From Paralimibaculum aggregatum (GTDB lineage Bacteria > Pseudomonadota > Alphaproteobacteria > Rhodobacterales > Rhodobacteraceae), in the NCBI RefSeq assembly GCF_030270585.1, contig NZ_BSYI01000017.1:41892-105891 (forward strand): a stretch of 64,000 nucleotides of DNA, given 5' to 3'. This document shows, piece after piece, positions 9,590 through 17,865 of the stretch. Positions within the stretch are counted from its first letter, which is position 1; the number at the start of each line of letters is the position of its first letter. Position numbers and translations under genes: made by a program. The notes beneath the pieces were generated by a model. That model searched no databases. It saw nothing but the letters and a program-made list of their open reading frames with translations, and had not been told where the DNA came from.

Positions 9590-9617
9590 GGCACCGGCGG
9601 CGATGGGAGCGGGACCG

Positions 9618-10331
9618 ATGCGCCTGCACTGGTCGCCCGACAGCGCCAATCTCGTGGTGCGCATCGCGCTCGAGCGGTTCGGCATGGCCTATGAGCCGGT
9701 GCGGGTCGACCGCGCGCGGGGCGCGCAGCGGAGCCCGGCCTATCTGGCGCTGAACCCGCAGGGGCTGATCCCGGTGCTGGAGGATGGCGGGTTCGTGCTC
9801 TTCGAGACCGGCGCGATCCTGCTGCATCTGGCCGAGCGCGCCGGGCGCTTCGGCCCCTCCGGCCCCGCGGCCGACGACCCGGCGGCGCGGGCAGCGGCGC
9901 TGCGCTGGCTGTTCTACCTCTCCAACACGGTGCATGCGGATCTGCGCGCCGCCTTCTACGCCCATCGCTACATCGCGGCGGGGCGGGAGGCGGATCTCGT
10001 CGCCGGGCTGCGCACCCGCCTCGCCGGGCATTGCGCGATGCTCGAGGGCCAGCTCGCCGCCGGCCCGCTGGTGCCGGGGGGCGCGGCGGGGACGACGGGC
10101 ATCGTCGAGGACTATCTCGCGGTCTGCCTGCGCTGGGCGCAGATCTATCCGAGCCGGCACGGGCCGCTGCTCGAGGGGCTCGGGCGCTGGCCGGGGCTTG
10201 CCGCGGAAATGGCGCGGATCGAGGCCGATCCGGGCTTCCTGCGGGCCTGCGCGGCCGAGGCGATCCCCTGCCCGCATCCGGTGACCCGCCCCGCGCCGCC
10301 GGCACTGCCGGCGGCCGAGGTCACCGGCTGA
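9618..10331 (+). CDS. Glutathione S-transferase family protein
   Basis: Soluble GST-fold protein of 237 residues. The N-terminal thioredoxin-like domain (about 1-80) carries NPQGLIPVLEDGG and the FETGAILLHLAE segment that binds the glutathione gamma-glutamyl group; the rest is the helical C-terminal domain. The catalytic Ser/Cys expected near the N terminus is most likely Ser6 in MRLHWSPDS. The frame is open far upstream, but ATG at 9618 starts exactly at the first beta strand. It follows the TerB-like gene by 28 bases and ends 6 bases from the convergent dacB stop. Substrate unknown. Confidence 0.82.
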   Translation: MRLHWSPDSANLVVRIALERFGMAYEPVRVDRARGAQRSPAYLALNPQGLIPVLEDGGFVLFETGAILLHLAERAGRFGPSGPAADDPAARAAALRWLFYLSNTVHADLRAAFYAHRYIAAGREADLVAGLRTRLAGHCAMLEGQLAAGPLVPGGAAGTTGIVEDYLAVCLRWAQIYPSRHGPLLEGLGRWPGLAAEMARIEADPGFLRACAAEAIPCPHPVTRPAPPALPAAEVTG

Positions 10332-10337
10332 TCCCGC

Positions 10338-11942
10338 TCAGCCGCCCTGCGGCACGAAGCTGCCGAAACGCTGGATCCAGGAGCGGATGAGCGCCCGCTC
10401 GAAGCCGCGCGCCCGGTTCATCCAGCTGCGGTCGATGCCGCGCCGCGGCGCCCCGCGCTTGCGCAGGTCGTTGGAGAAGATGGCGAAGGCATAACGCCGG
10501 TCGCCTTCGGCCTGGATATAGCCGGCGAGGCCGCGGATATAGTCCATGGTCCCGGTCTTGGCGCGGATCTCGACCTCGTCCAGCGGGATCGGATCGTCCT
10601 CCACCGCCACCGAGTAGTCGCGCAGCAGCAGCGCCCCCGCCCCCGGCAGCCGGCTGGTGCCCGGGATCGGCCCGTGCGCGAGCCGCGTCGCCGCCACGAG
10701 GAACTGCACCATGCGCAGCGGCGAGACCCGGCTCTCGGTGGTCAGCCCCGAATGGTTGACGAAGCGCATCCGCGGATCGCCCGGCGCACCGCCGGCGATC
10801 TGGGTCGCCCAGGCATTCATCAGCGCGGCCGACTGGGTGAGCGTCGCCGGCACCGCCCCGGCCGAGAAGGAGGCCGCGGTGCCCACCACCTCGGCGGTGA
10901 TGTTGGTCGAGTATTTCAGCATGTCGCGCAGGATCGGCGCGAGCGGGCGGCTCTGCACCCGCGCCAGCAGCCGCGGCGCGCCGTCGCCCTCCGCCGAGCG
11001 GCCGAGCTGCGGCACCGGCAGCCGGATGCCGCGGGCCTGCGCCAGGCTGCGCAGCACATCGGCGGCATAGAGCGCCGGGCGCTTCACCGGCAGCCAGCGC
11101 GAGCCCCTGCCCTTCAGCACCCGCTCGGCGAGGCCCCAGACCTCGCGGTCCGCCTCGATGCGGTGCACGAAGCCATAGCGCGTGCCGGTCTCGCCCCCCA
11201 CCACGGCCTTCACCGACGAGACCGGCGGATCGAGCCGCTGCGCCTTCGCGGTGAGCGAAACGCCGTCGCCGCCGGAGCCCGTGCCGACCCGCGGCCCCCA
11301 GCGCAGGAACACCCGGTTGAAGTTGAGATTGAGCCCGGCGATGCCGGGGTTGTAGGCGACATCCACCGGCTGCTGCGGGTCGATCGCCTCGACCGTCAGC
11401 GCCACGCCGGGATCGACGAGGAACCGCCCGGTGATCTTGCCGATCCGCGCCCGCTCGAGCGCCTCGGCGAGACCGTCGAGCATGTCGGTGTCGAGCTCGG
11501 GGTCGAGCCCGCCGACCAGCACCAGATCGCCGCGCAGCACCCCGCCGGCGACCGGCCCGGTGGCCAGCAGCCGGGTCTCGAAGCGGTGCTCCGCCCCGAG
11601 CTCGTGCAGCGCATAGAGCGCCGTCGGCAGCTTGGTGACGGAGGCCGGGGCGAAGCTGCGCTCGGCCTCGTGGCTGTCGATCACCTCACCGGTGGCGAGA
11701 TCGGCCAGCGCCCAGCCGACATTGCCGGAAAGGCCGAGCCGCGCGCGGATCGCGCTGCCGTCCTCGGGCAGCACCGGCGCCGGGGCCGCGAAGGCACGCG
11801 CCAGCGGCACCGGCGCGCGCTGCGGCGCCTCGGCCCGTGCCGCGCCCGGGAGCACCGCCCCGAGCAGGGCAGCGCAGGCGAGCAGCGCGCCGGCGACCTG
11901 CACCGCCCCCGCTCCGAAGCCCGATTTACGCGCCACCAGCAT
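10338..11942 (-). CDS. dacB: D-alanyl-D-alanine carboxypeptidase/endopeptidase (PBP4)
   Basis: Periplasmic low-molecular-weight penicillin-binding protein of peptidase family S13 that trims or cleaves peptidoglycan crosslinks. The 534-residue precursor has a signal peptide (cleavage near ARAEA, residue 38). All three active-site motifs are visible: SVTK at residues 101-104 with the nucleophile Ser101, STN in LKYSTNITAEVV, and KTG in EIRAKTGTMDY. A long insert between the first two motifs is typical of class C PBPs. The start has GGAGG at 8-base spacing. No operon partner on the minus strand. Confidence 0.92.
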   Translation of the reverse strand: MLVARKSGFGAGAVQVAGALLACAALLGAVLPGAARAEAPQRAPVPLARAFAAPAPVLPEDGSAIRARLGLSGNVGWALADLATGEVIDSHEAERSFAPASVTKLPTALYALHELGAEHRFETRLLATGPVAGGVLRGDLVLVGGLDPELDTDMLDGLAEALERARIGKITGRFLVDPGVALTVEAIDPQQPVDVAYNPGIAGLNLNFNRVFLRWGPRVGTGSGGDGVSLTAKAQRLDPPVSSVKAVVGGETGTRYGFVHRIEADREVWGLAERVLKGRGSRWLPVKRPALYAADVLRSLAQARGIRLPVPQLGRSAEGDGAPRLLARVQSRPLAPILRDMLKYSTNITAEVVGTAASFSAGAVPATLTQSAALMNAWATQIAGGAPGDPRMRFVNHSGLTTESRVSPLRMVQFLVAATRLAHGPIPGTSRLPGAGALLLRDYSVAVEDDPIPLDEVEIRAKTGTMDYIRGLAGYIQAEGDRRYAFAIFSNDLRKRGAPRRGIDRSWMNRARGFERALIRSWIQRFGSFVPQGG

Positions 11943-12070
11943 TTCCCGGACCTCCGCCCGCGCACCCCAATTAGGTGTACCTTCCGTTAACAGCGCACGG
12001 ATGACAAGAACTCAGGCGGCCAAGCTCGTGGATTTCGCACGGATTTTCGTCGTTTTCTGCGCGGCCGGGT

Positions 12071-12670
12071 TCAGGGCCAGTCCCCGCGCCGGCGGATGGC
12101 GGTGGAGGAGGCCGGCGACATTGGCCCGGTCAGCAGCACCCAGGAGGGCGCGGGCCGGTGGCCGAGTGCTGCCGCATCGCGCTGCAGCAGCCGCGCGCGG
12201 GCGAAGCGCCGCGCCGCCGGCGAGAAACCGGCCCGGAGCTGCTCGCCCGGCCGCGCCATCACGCCGACGGGCGTGTGCTCCATGATCTCGGTCCAGCGCT
12301 CCCAGCGGTGGAAGTTGACCAGGTTGTCCGCGCCCATCAGCCAGATCAGCCGCACGCCGGGATAGCACTGGCGCAGCGCCGCGAGGGTATGCGCGGTGTA
12401 GGGGCTGCCGAGATGGCGCTCGATATCGGTGACCTCGACCCGCGGGTGGCGGATCAGCGCGTGGCAGGCGGCGATGCGCCGGTCGAGCTCGGCCGGTCCC
12501 GCGGCCTTCAGCGGGTTGCCGGGCGAGACGAGCCACCAGACACGGTCAAGCGCCAGGCGCCGCAGCGCCCAGCGCGTGATGTGCACATGGCCCTGATGCG
12601 GGGGATCGAACGATCCGCCGAGGATGCCGATGCGCTGGCCGGGCATGGCGAGTGGTCCTCGGACGAACAT
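12071..12670 (-). CDS. nadD: Nicotinate-nucleotide adenylyltransferase
   Basis: Transfers AMP to nicotinate mononucleotide to make deamido-NAD, the shared late step of NAD synthesis. The nucleotidyltransferase signature [17 protein letters not shown] lies near the N terminus, and the substrate loop [14 protein letters not shown] follows. With ATG at 12670 the protein has 199 residues; starts at 12646 (191 residues) and 12709 (212) are also possible. The 12670 start has a G-rich ribosome-binding stretch and matches the short N-terminal extension seen in relatives. The usual downstream partners rsfS and rlmH are absent here. Confidence 0.9.
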   Translation of the reverse strand: MFVRGPLAMPGQRIGILGGSFDPPHQGHVHITRWALRRLALDRVWWLVSPGNPLKAAGPAELDRRIAACHALIRHPRVEVTDIERHLGSPYTAHTLAALRQCYPGVRLIWLMGADNLVNFHRWERWTEIMEHTPVGVMARPGEQLRAGFSPAARRFARARLLQRDAAALGHRPAPSWVLLTGPMSPASSTAIRRRGDWP

Positions 12671-13033
12671 GGGCGCCCCCCCTCGTGGAAACCGGAACGC
12701 CCTATTCACGGTGCGGCGGCCGGGCTGTCAATGGCAACGGGCGTCTGATCCGGGAATTTCGTCGCTCGAATGACACCTTCCCGGGCAGGCGGTTACGGAA
12801 TGCGGGCGGCGCGGGAGGCAGGAGGCGCAGGCCGGCGCGGGCGTGCGCGCGCATCCGCGCGCGGATGCACCCGGCCGCGCCATCCGGGCCGCCGCTGCCG
12901 CGCCGTGCGGCCCAGTGCCAGGGGCGCCGCGGATCGGCAGCGCCGGGCGCCGGGCCGCTCCGGCGGGCCGGCACGATTGCCGCTGCCGGGCTGGCTCGCT
13001 AGCCTGATCTCCCGCAGCAACAAAGGTCAGCCC
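12671..13033. other. 363-bp gap between nadD and ppk2, no gene seen
   Basis: Nothing in this divergent gap has coding character beyond alternative nadD starts. It holds an 18-base perfect palindrome, GCATCCGCGCGCGGATGC, at 12851-12868, inside an extremely GC-rich stretch, and the ribosome-binding site of ppk2 (AAAGG at about 13022). The first 100 bases past the nadD start are less GC-rich and may carry its promoter, but no convincing -35/-10 pair was found. Confidence 0.5.
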
Positions 13034-13876
13034 ATGGCAAAGCCCCCCGCCGCAGGCCCGCTCTCGGCCGTCGATCTCAGCCCCAGCCTGTCGCGCGAGC
13101 GCTACGAGAGCCTGCTCCTCGATCTGCAGCGCCGGCTCGCGGTGATCCAGCAGGCCTACCTCTTCTCCGAGCGCCAGGCGGTGCTGGTCTTCGAGGGCTG
13201 GGATGCCGCCGGCAAGGGCGGCACGATCCGGCGCATCTCCGCCGCGCTCGACCCGCGGAGCTTCAAGGTCTGGCCGATCGGCGCCCCGCGGGAATACTAT
13301 CAGGAGCGCCATTACCTCGCCCGCTTCATGGAGCGGCTGCCGCCGAACGGGTCGATCGCGGCCTTCGACCGCTCCTGGTATGGCCGCGTGCTGGTCGAGC
13401 GGGTCGAGGGCTTCGCCCCGAAGAAGCGCTGGAAGGCGGCCTATCGCGAGATCAACGATTTCGAGCGGATGCTGGCGGATGACGGCGCCCGCATCGTCAA
13501 GATCTTCTTCCACATCTCTCGCGAGGAGCAGCGGGAGCGCTTCGAGAAGCGCCTGCGCGATCCGCTGAAGCGCTGGAAGCTGTCCTACGAGGATTTCCGC
13601 AACCGCGGCCGCTGGGACGCCTATGTCGACGCCATCGACGAGATGCTGGAGCGCACCTCCACCGATTTCGCCCCCTGGACAGTTGTCCCCGCCGAGGACA
13701 AGAAGCACGCCCGCATCGCCGCGATCTCACTGATCTGCGACCGGCTCGCGGAGGGCATGGACCTCTCGCCCCCGGTGCTCGACCCGCGGGTGATCGAGGC
13801 GGCGCGGGAGGAGTTCGACCTGCCGGACAAGTTCCTCGACCGGCTGCTCGACGAGGCCCGGGGGCGCACCAGCTAG
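13034..13876 (+). CDS. ppk2: Polyphosphate kinase 2
   Basis: PPK2-family kinase that moves phosphate between polyphosphate and nucleotides (ADP/GDP or AMP, by class). The 280-residue one-domain protein has Walker A GWDAAGKGGTIRRI at about 55-68, a Walker B-like FDRSWYGRVLVER in the middle, and lid residues around KRWKAAYREINDFE. A single domain of this size fits the class I or III short PPK2 type; the class cannot be settled by eye. ATG at 13034 follows AAAGGTCAGCCC. An upstream in-frame extension to 12770 is Arg/Ala-rich and non-conserved in style, so it was rejected. Confidence 0.9.
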   Translation: MAKPPAAGPLSAVDLSPSLSRERYESLLLDLQRRLAVIQQAYLFSERQAVLVFEGWDAAGKGGTIRRISAALDPRSFKVWPIGAPREYYQERHYLARFMERLPPNGSIAAFDRSWYGRVLVERVEGFAPKKRWKAAYREINDFERMLADDGARIVKIFFHISREEQRERFEKRLRDPLKRWKLSYEDFRNRGRWDAYVDAIDEMLERTSTDFAPWTVVPAEDKKHARIAAISLICDRLAEGMDLSPPVLDPRVIEAAREEFDLPDKFLDRLLDEARGRTS

Positions 13877-14044
13877 CGGCGGGCCCGCCCGGTCGCCGCG
13901 CAGGGCGGGCAGGATTGCGGCTGCCTCGCGCCCGAGCCGCCATTCCGGTGCGTTCTGCCGCGCGACGTCATTGCACGCCGCGCGGAAGGCGGCTATCTCT
14001 GCCGGCCAATCTCCCGAAACCCGGCCGCATGAGGGAACCGCGAC

Positions 14045-15712
14045 ATGGCGAGCTATCAGTATGTCTATCACATGGATGGCGTCTCCAAGACCTATCCGGG
14101 CGGCAAGAAATGCTTCGAGAACATCCGGCTCTCCTTCCTGCCGGGGGTGAAGATCGGTGTCGTCGGCGTCAACGGCGCCGGCAAGTCCACCCTGCTGCGC
14201 ATCATGGCGGGGCAGGACAAGGACTTCACCGGCGAGGCCTGGGCCGCCAAGGGCGCCAAGGTCGGCTACCTGCCGCAGGAGCCGCAGCTCGACGAGAGCC
14301 TCGACGTGCGCGGCAACGTGATGCTCGGCGTGGCCGAGAAGCAGGCCAAGATCACCCGCTTCAACGAGGTCGCGATGAAGGTCGCCGAGGACTACTCGGA
14401 CGAGCTCATGGAGGAGATGACCAATCTGCAGGACGAGATCGACGCCGAGAACCTCTGGGATCTCGACGCCCAGGTTGACATCGCCATGGAGGCGCTGCGC
14501 TGCCCGCCGGACAGCGCATCCGTCGACACCCTCTCGGGCGGCGAGCGCCGCCGCGTCGCGCTCTGCAAGCTGCTGCTCGAGGCGCCGGACATGCTGCTGC
14601 TCGACGAGCCGACCAACCATCTCGACGCCGAGACCATCGCCTGGCTGCAGAAGCACCTCATCGAGTACAAGGGCACCTGCCTGATCGTCACCCACGACCG
14701 CTACTTCCTCGACGACATCACCGGCTGGATCCTCGAGCTCGACCGCGGCCGCGGCATCCCCTACGAGGGCAACTACTCGGCCTGGCTCGAGCAGAAGGCC
14801 AAGCGCCTGGCGCATGAGGCGCGCGAGGACAAGTCGCGCCAGAAGACCCTGGAGCGCGAGCTGGAATGGATCCGCCAGGGCGCCAAGGCGCGGCAGGCGA
14901 AGTCGAAGGCCCGCATCAAGGCCTACGAGGAGCTTGCCGGCCAGTCCGAGCGCGAGCGCGTCGGCCGTGCGCAGATCGTCATCCCCAACGGGCCGCGGCT
15001 CGGCGGCAAGGTCATCGAGACCGAGGGCCTGCGCAAGGGCTATGGCGACAAGCTGCTGATCGAGGACCTCTCCTTCTCGCTGCCGCCGGGCGGCATCGTC
15101 GGCGTGATCGGGCCGAACGGCGCCGGCAAGTCCACCCTGTTCCGCATGCTGGTGGGCGACGAGACGCCCGATGCCGGCAGCATCACCTTCGGCGACACCG
15201 TGCAGCTCGCCTATGTCGACCAGTCCCGAGACGCGCTGGATGCCAACAAGACCGTCTGGGAGGAGATCTCCGACGGGCTCGACGTGATCACCCTCGGCGA
15301 TGCGGAGATGAACTCCCGCGCCTATTGCGGCGCCTTCAACTTCAAGGGCGGCGACCAGCAGAAGAAGGTCTCGCTGCTCTCCGGCGGCGAGCGCAACCGC
15401 GTGCACATGGCCAAGCTGCTGCGCTCCGGCGGCAACGTGCTGCTGCTCGACGAGCCGACCAACGATCTCGACGTCGAGACGCTGCGCGCGCTCGAGGACG
15501 CGCTGCTGGACTTCGCCGGCTGCGCGGTGGTGATCAGCCACGATCGCTTCTTCCTCGACCGGATCTGCACGCATATCCTCGCCTTCGAGGGCGACGCCCA
15601 TGTCGAGTGGTTCGAGGGCAACTTCGAGGCCTACGAGGAAGACAAGATCCGCCGCCTCGGCCCCGACGCCGTGGAGCCCAAGCGGATCAAGTACAAGAAG
15701 TTCACGAGGTAG
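14045..15712 (+). CDS. ettA: Energy-dependent translational throttle protein EttA (ABC-F)
   Basis: Soluble ABC-F ATPase that binds the ribosomal E site and gates the first elongation step according to ATP/ADP. The 555-residue length equals that of the E. coli protein. Two ABC domains are complete: Walker [13 protein letters not shown] and [12 protein letters not shown], signatures [11 protein letters not shown] and [11 protein letters not shown], Walker B segments [12 protein letters not shown] and [12 protein letters not shown]. An arm insertion (around [14 protein letters not shown]) lies in domain 1 and a charged linker rich in Arg/Lys joins the domains. ABC-F drug-resistance proteins are the main alternative, but length and arm fit EttA. 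Confidence 0.95.
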   Translation: MASYQYVYHMDGVSKTYPGGKKCFENIRLSFLPGVKIGVVGVNGAGKSTLLRIMAGQDKDFTGEAWAAKGAKVGYLPQEPQLDESLDVRGNVMLGVAEKQAKITRFNEVAMKVAEDYSDELMEEMTNLQDEIDAENLWDLDAQVDIAMEALRCPPDSASVDTLSGGERRRVALCKLLLEAPDMLLLDEPTNHLDAETIAWLQKHLIEYKGTCLIVTHDRYFLDDITGWILELDRGRGIPYEGNYSAWLEQKAKRLAHEAREDKSRQKTLERELEWIRQGAKARQAKSKARIKAYEELAGQSERERVGRAQIVIPNGPRLGGKVIETEGLRKGYGDKLLIEDLSFSLPPGGIVGVIGPNGAGKSTLFRMLVGDETPDAGSITFGDTVQLAYVDQSRDALDANKTVWEEISDGLDVITLGDAEMNSRAYCGAFNFKGGDQQKKVSLLSGGERNRVHMAKLLRSGGNVLLLDEPTNDLDVETLRALEDALLDFAGCAVVISHDRFFLDRICTHILAFEGDAHVEWFEGNFEAYEEDKIRRLGPDAVEPKRIKYKKFTR

Positions 15713-15733
15713 GCCAGATCACTTGCGCGCGCG

Positions 15734-15751
15734 TATATACGTTGGTATATA
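15734..15751. promoter_or_regulatory. Inverted repeat operator of the toxin-antitoxin operon
   Basis: TATATAC (15734-15740) and GTATATA (15745-15751) form a perfect 7-bp inverted repeat with a 4-base spacer, 27 bases before the proposed antitoxin start. It is the only A/T-rich patch in this neighbourhood. Toxin-antitoxin operons are usually autorepressed by the antitoxin or the complex at such a site, and the TATATAC sequence could also contain the -10 element. Confidence 0.65.
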
Positions 15752-15778
15752 TTGCGAGTGGGCGGCGGAGTGCGATCC

Positions 15779-16105
15779 TTGGCTGAGAAGGCAAAAATTG
15801 TTCGAACGGGCAAGAAGCGCGGCAAGCTTGTGTCTCGCTCCGGGAAATCCGTGCTGGCCCGAAGCAAGACGGCACAATCCATCAAATCCACCCAGATCAA
15901 GAAGATCGGGAACGGCGCCTTCGTGCCGGTCAGCCGGGACGAGCTCAAAGCCATGGGTACGGAGATCGGCGCCGAGGTGAGCGTCACCGTGGAGGACGGC
16001 CGCATGACCGTCGCCAAGGCAGACGGCGCCTATGAGCGCACCCGCCGTTCTGCGGAGAAGATGGGCGCGCGCTACGCCCTTACCCTCAAACTCTTCGGCC
16101 AGTGA
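15779..16105 (+). CDS. AbrB/SpoVT-type antitoxin
   Basis: Small DNA-binding protein, probably the antitoxin of the overlapping Doc-like gene. The core IKKIGNGAFVPVSRDELKAM (about residues 40-59) followed by GTEIGAEVSVTVEDGRMTV is a swapped-hairpin AbrB fold; the C-terminal tail (about 80-108) is charged and probably binds the toxin. The N-terminal 35 residues are Lys/Arg/Ser-rich and may be extra. No ATG is in place. TTG at 15779 has GGCGGAG at 8-base spacing; an upstream TTG at 15752 lies inside the operator repeat and is less likely. The stop overlaps the toxin start (GTGA). Confidence 0.72.
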   Translation: MAEKAKIVRTGKKRGKLVSRSGKSVLARSKTAQSIKSTQIKKIGNGAFVPVSRDELKAMGTEIGAEVSVTVEDGRMTVAKADGAYERTRRSAEKMGARYALTLKLFGQ

Positions 16106-16500
16106 CAGAATACAACTGGCCGGAGCCCGAGGCCATTCTCGCCTATCTACGCGAATTGATGGCTCGGCACGGTGCCGAACTCCAGATTCGCAGCCCGGAC
16201 GATCTCTTCGCCGGGTTCGACCGTGCCCGCCTCGCGCAGCAATACGCGCCGGACGCATCGCCCCACCATCTCGCCGCGCTGATGTTCGAGGGCATTGCCA
16301 CCCGCCATCCGCTGGTCGACGGCAACAAGCGTCTGGCCTGGCTGGCAGCCGTCGTGTTCCTCGATCTCAACGGCGTCTATCTTGATGCGCCGGAGCAGGC
16401 CGCCTTCGCGGCCGGCATGGCGGTGATCGGAGGCGCCGATCCCGAGACCCTCGAAACCTTCTTCGCCGCGCACGGCATCGCGGAGCCGGACGGCATCTGA
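16102..16500 (+). CDS. doc: Doc/Fic-family toxin (death-on-curing type)
   Basis: Short Fic-fold protein of 132 residues of the Doc class. Doc of phage P1 phosphorylates EF-Tu and stops translation. The signature loop is HPLVDGNKR at residues 69-77 followed by LAWLAAVVFLDLNGV, matching the Doc pattern HxFx(D/N)xNKR apart from Leu in place of the usual aromatic residue. The second glycine of AMPylating Fic proteins is replaced by Lys, as in Doc. The GTG start at 16102 overlaps the antitoxin stop by 4 bases, so translation is coupled. The partner antitoxin is of AbrB rather than Phd type. Confidence 0.85.
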   Translation: MTEYNWPEPEAILAYLRELMARHGAELQIRSPDDLFAGFDRARLAQQYAPDASPHHLAALMFEGIATRHPLVDGNKRLAWLAAVVFLDLNGVYLDAPEQAAFAAGMAVIGGADPETLETFFAAHGIAEPDGI

Positions 16501-16513
16501 CGCCTCCGCCCGC

Positions 16514-17461
16514 TCAGATCACCAGATCGTCCTGGATGAAGAAGAGGCCGACCTCGAGCTCGTCCTCGTAGGCCTCGACATTCTCCGGGCTCTCGGTGAA
16601 GAGCAGCAGCATGTCCTCCTGCGCCAGCCCGCCCTCGAGCTGGCCGAGCCAGAAGGCCTTGCCGGCGAGATCCGCCTCGCGCCCGAGCACGTTCTCGTAG
16701 AGCAGCTCGATCAGGTCCTCGTCGGTCGGGTCCTCGCCGTAGCGGTCGTAGTACTCAGGGCTGGTGATGAAGGCATCCGCCACCACCTGCTCGGAGACCC
16801 CGGCGGCGAGCTGCGCGGTCCAGAAGTCGAGCCCGTCATCGGCCGGGCGGCCATAGGCCCCCTGGTAGAGCCGGAAGACCAGCCCCTCGTCCTCGGTCGC
16901 CGGGCCGACCTCGAGCACGCCGCCATCGAACTGCACCAGCTCGACCGAGGTCAGCCGGTCCTCGCTGCCGTCGCCGGGCATGATCTCGAAGGTGTCCGCG
17001 TTGATCCGGCGGCTGTCGTACTCGCCGTATCCGACATCGAAGACCGCGGTGTCGAAGCCGTCGCCGCCATCGAGCGTGTCGTTGCCGGTGCCGCCGCCCA
17101 TGGTGTCGTCGCCGGCACCGCCGACGAGGCTGTCATTGCCCGGCCCGCCGCCGAGGATGTCCGGGTCGCCGTCGCCGCCCAGCAGATCGTTGCCGGTGCC
17201 GCCGAACAGCGTGTCGGTGCCGTTGCCGCCGCCGAGGGTGTCCGGCCCCGGGCCGCCGTCGAGATAGTCGCGGTTGTCGCCGCCGGTGACGGTGTCGGCG
17301 CCCTCCTCGCCATAGACATCGTCGTTGCCGTCCTGGCCCGCGAGGTTGTCGTCGCCGTCGCGGCCGACCAGGGTGTCGTCGCCGTTCCGGCCTTCGATCT
17401 CGTCGTTGAAGACGGTGCCGAATATGTAGTCGTCGAAATTGGTTCCCAGAAATTTGGCCAA
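16514..17461 (-). CDS. RTX calcium-binding protein with DUF4214 repeats
   Basis: Probable type I-secreted protein of 315 residues. From about residue 24 to 140 it is a run of nonapeptide RTX repeats (for example GGTGNDLLGGDGDPDILGG), which bind calcium after export. A linker follows, then two DUF4214 units: VFRLYQGAYGRPADDGLDFW at 195-214 with the following helix, and LYENVLGREADLAGKAFW at about 254-271. There is no N-terminal signal peptide, as expected for type I export; no ABC/MFP exporter is nearby. No ATG fits. TTG at 17461 (AGGAG at 9 bases) gives MAKFLGTNFDDYIFGT, the usual RTX opening. An in-frame extension to 17764 overlaps the small gene on the other strand. Confidence 0.78.
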   Translation of the reverse strand: MAKFLGTNFDDYIFGTVFNDEIEGRNGDDTLVGRDGDDNLAGQDGNDDVYGEEGADTVTGGDNRDYLDGGPGPDTLGGGNGTDTLFGGTGNDLLGGDGDPDILGGGPGNDSLVGGAGDDTMGGGTGNDTLDGGDGFDTAVFDVGYGEYDSRRINADTFEIMPGDGSEDRLTSVELVQFDGGVLEVGPATEDEGLVFRLYQGAYGRPADDGLDFWTAQLAAGVSEQVVADAFITSPEYYDRYGEDPTDEDLIELLYENVLGREADLAGKAFWLGQLEGGLAQEDMLLLFTESPENVEAYEDELEVGLFFIQDDLVI

Positions 17462-17627
17462 GGTGACGATCTCCTCAACTTCGTCGGTGAACGGGATGCC
17501 CGCGGAACGGGATGCGGAACGGCGGCACTCTACCCGATATGTCGAGGCAGGCGAAGCACGACGCGCCGGAGAAAGAGCTTGCTTGCGTGGCGGCGATCCG
17601 GCAGCCTGCTTGCAGTGGTCAACAACG

Positions 17628-17643
17628 GAAAGGAGGTGGTCCA
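17628..17643 (+). promoter_or_regulatory. 16-nt extended Shine-Dalgarno, near-full complement of the 16S 3' tail
   Basis: GAAAGGAGGTGGTCCA lies directly before the ATG at 17644. The end of bacterial 16S rRNA reads GGATCACCTCCTTTC, so this site can pair along all 16 bases with one G-U pair. Usual ribosome-binding sites pair over 4-7 bases. GGAGG is 7 bases from the ATG, an ideal spacing. The match is seen directly; the 16S sequence is textbook knowledge, since no rRNA gene is in the window. Confidence 0.8.
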
Positions 17644-17724
17644 ATGTCGAGTGAGACCTTTGGGCGTCTGAACGGTGAAGCGCCGGCCGGCCTGCGGAAG
17701 GAGCATTCTCCTTTCCATTGCTGA
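17644..17724 (+). CDS. 26-residue small protein behind an extreme ribosome-binding site
   Basis: Small open frame starting MSSETFGRLNGEAPAGLRKE and ending in HSPFHC. It has no membrane segment and no family I recognise. Support for translation is the exceptional Shine-Dalgarno at 17628-17643 and the isolated unit it forms: it lies in the 404-base gap between the RTX gene and the methyltransferase, and is followed by two hairpins and a strong intrinsic terminator at 17773-17803. The Cys-stop ending and the length suggest a leader or regulatory peptide, or an mRNA whose pairing to 16S is itself the function. Could also be a non-coding RNA with an incidental frame. Confidence 0.55.
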   Translation: MSSETFGRLNGEAPAGLRKEHSPFHC

Positions 17725-17754
17725 CGGCGCGAGGCGGACGGTCCTGACCGTCCG
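17696..17754 (+). other. Two hairpins at the end of the 26-codon gene
   Basis: First hairpin: GGAAGGAG (17696-17703), loop CATT, CTCCTTTCC (17708-17716), which overlaps the last codons of the small gene and contains a second copy of an AGGAG-like sequence in its stem. Second hairpin: CGGACGGTC (17735-17743) and GACCGTCCG (17746-17754) with a 2-base centre, effectively a palindrome. Both would form in the transcript of the small gene before the terminator. Their role is unknown. Confidence 0.6.
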
Positions 17755-17772
17755 GACAGCCCAAGGATCACG

Positions 17773-17803
17773 GAGGGGGCCGCGGCGCACGCGGCCCTCT
17801 TTT
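17773..17803 (+). terminator. Rho-independent terminator of the small gene unit
   Basis: GGGCCGCG (17777-17784), loop GCGCA, CGCGGCCC (17790-17797), then TCTTTT. A GC stem followed by a T-run on the plus strand is a canonical intrinsic terminator. It ends the transcript of the 26-codon gene about 60 bases before the methyltransferase start, so the small gene is its own short transcription unit of roughly 200 bases. Confidence 0.8.
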
Positions 17804-17865
17804 CGTTGCGCCCGCCGGGCCTGCGGGATTGCCCGGCGCCGGCGGAGGGCCTATTGGCAGGCCCC

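Noticed and set aside
16514..17461. RTX protein as an exosortase substrate
   Set aside because: Its C terminus (FFIQDDLVI) has no sorting motif, membrane helix or basic tail; it looks like a type I secretion substrate.
17462..17764. N-terminal extension of the RTX protein
   Set aside because: The added residues are Arg/Ser/Pro-rich without a signal peptide, and the stretch is antisense to the small gene and its ribosome-binding site. TTG at 17461 gives the usual RTX opening.
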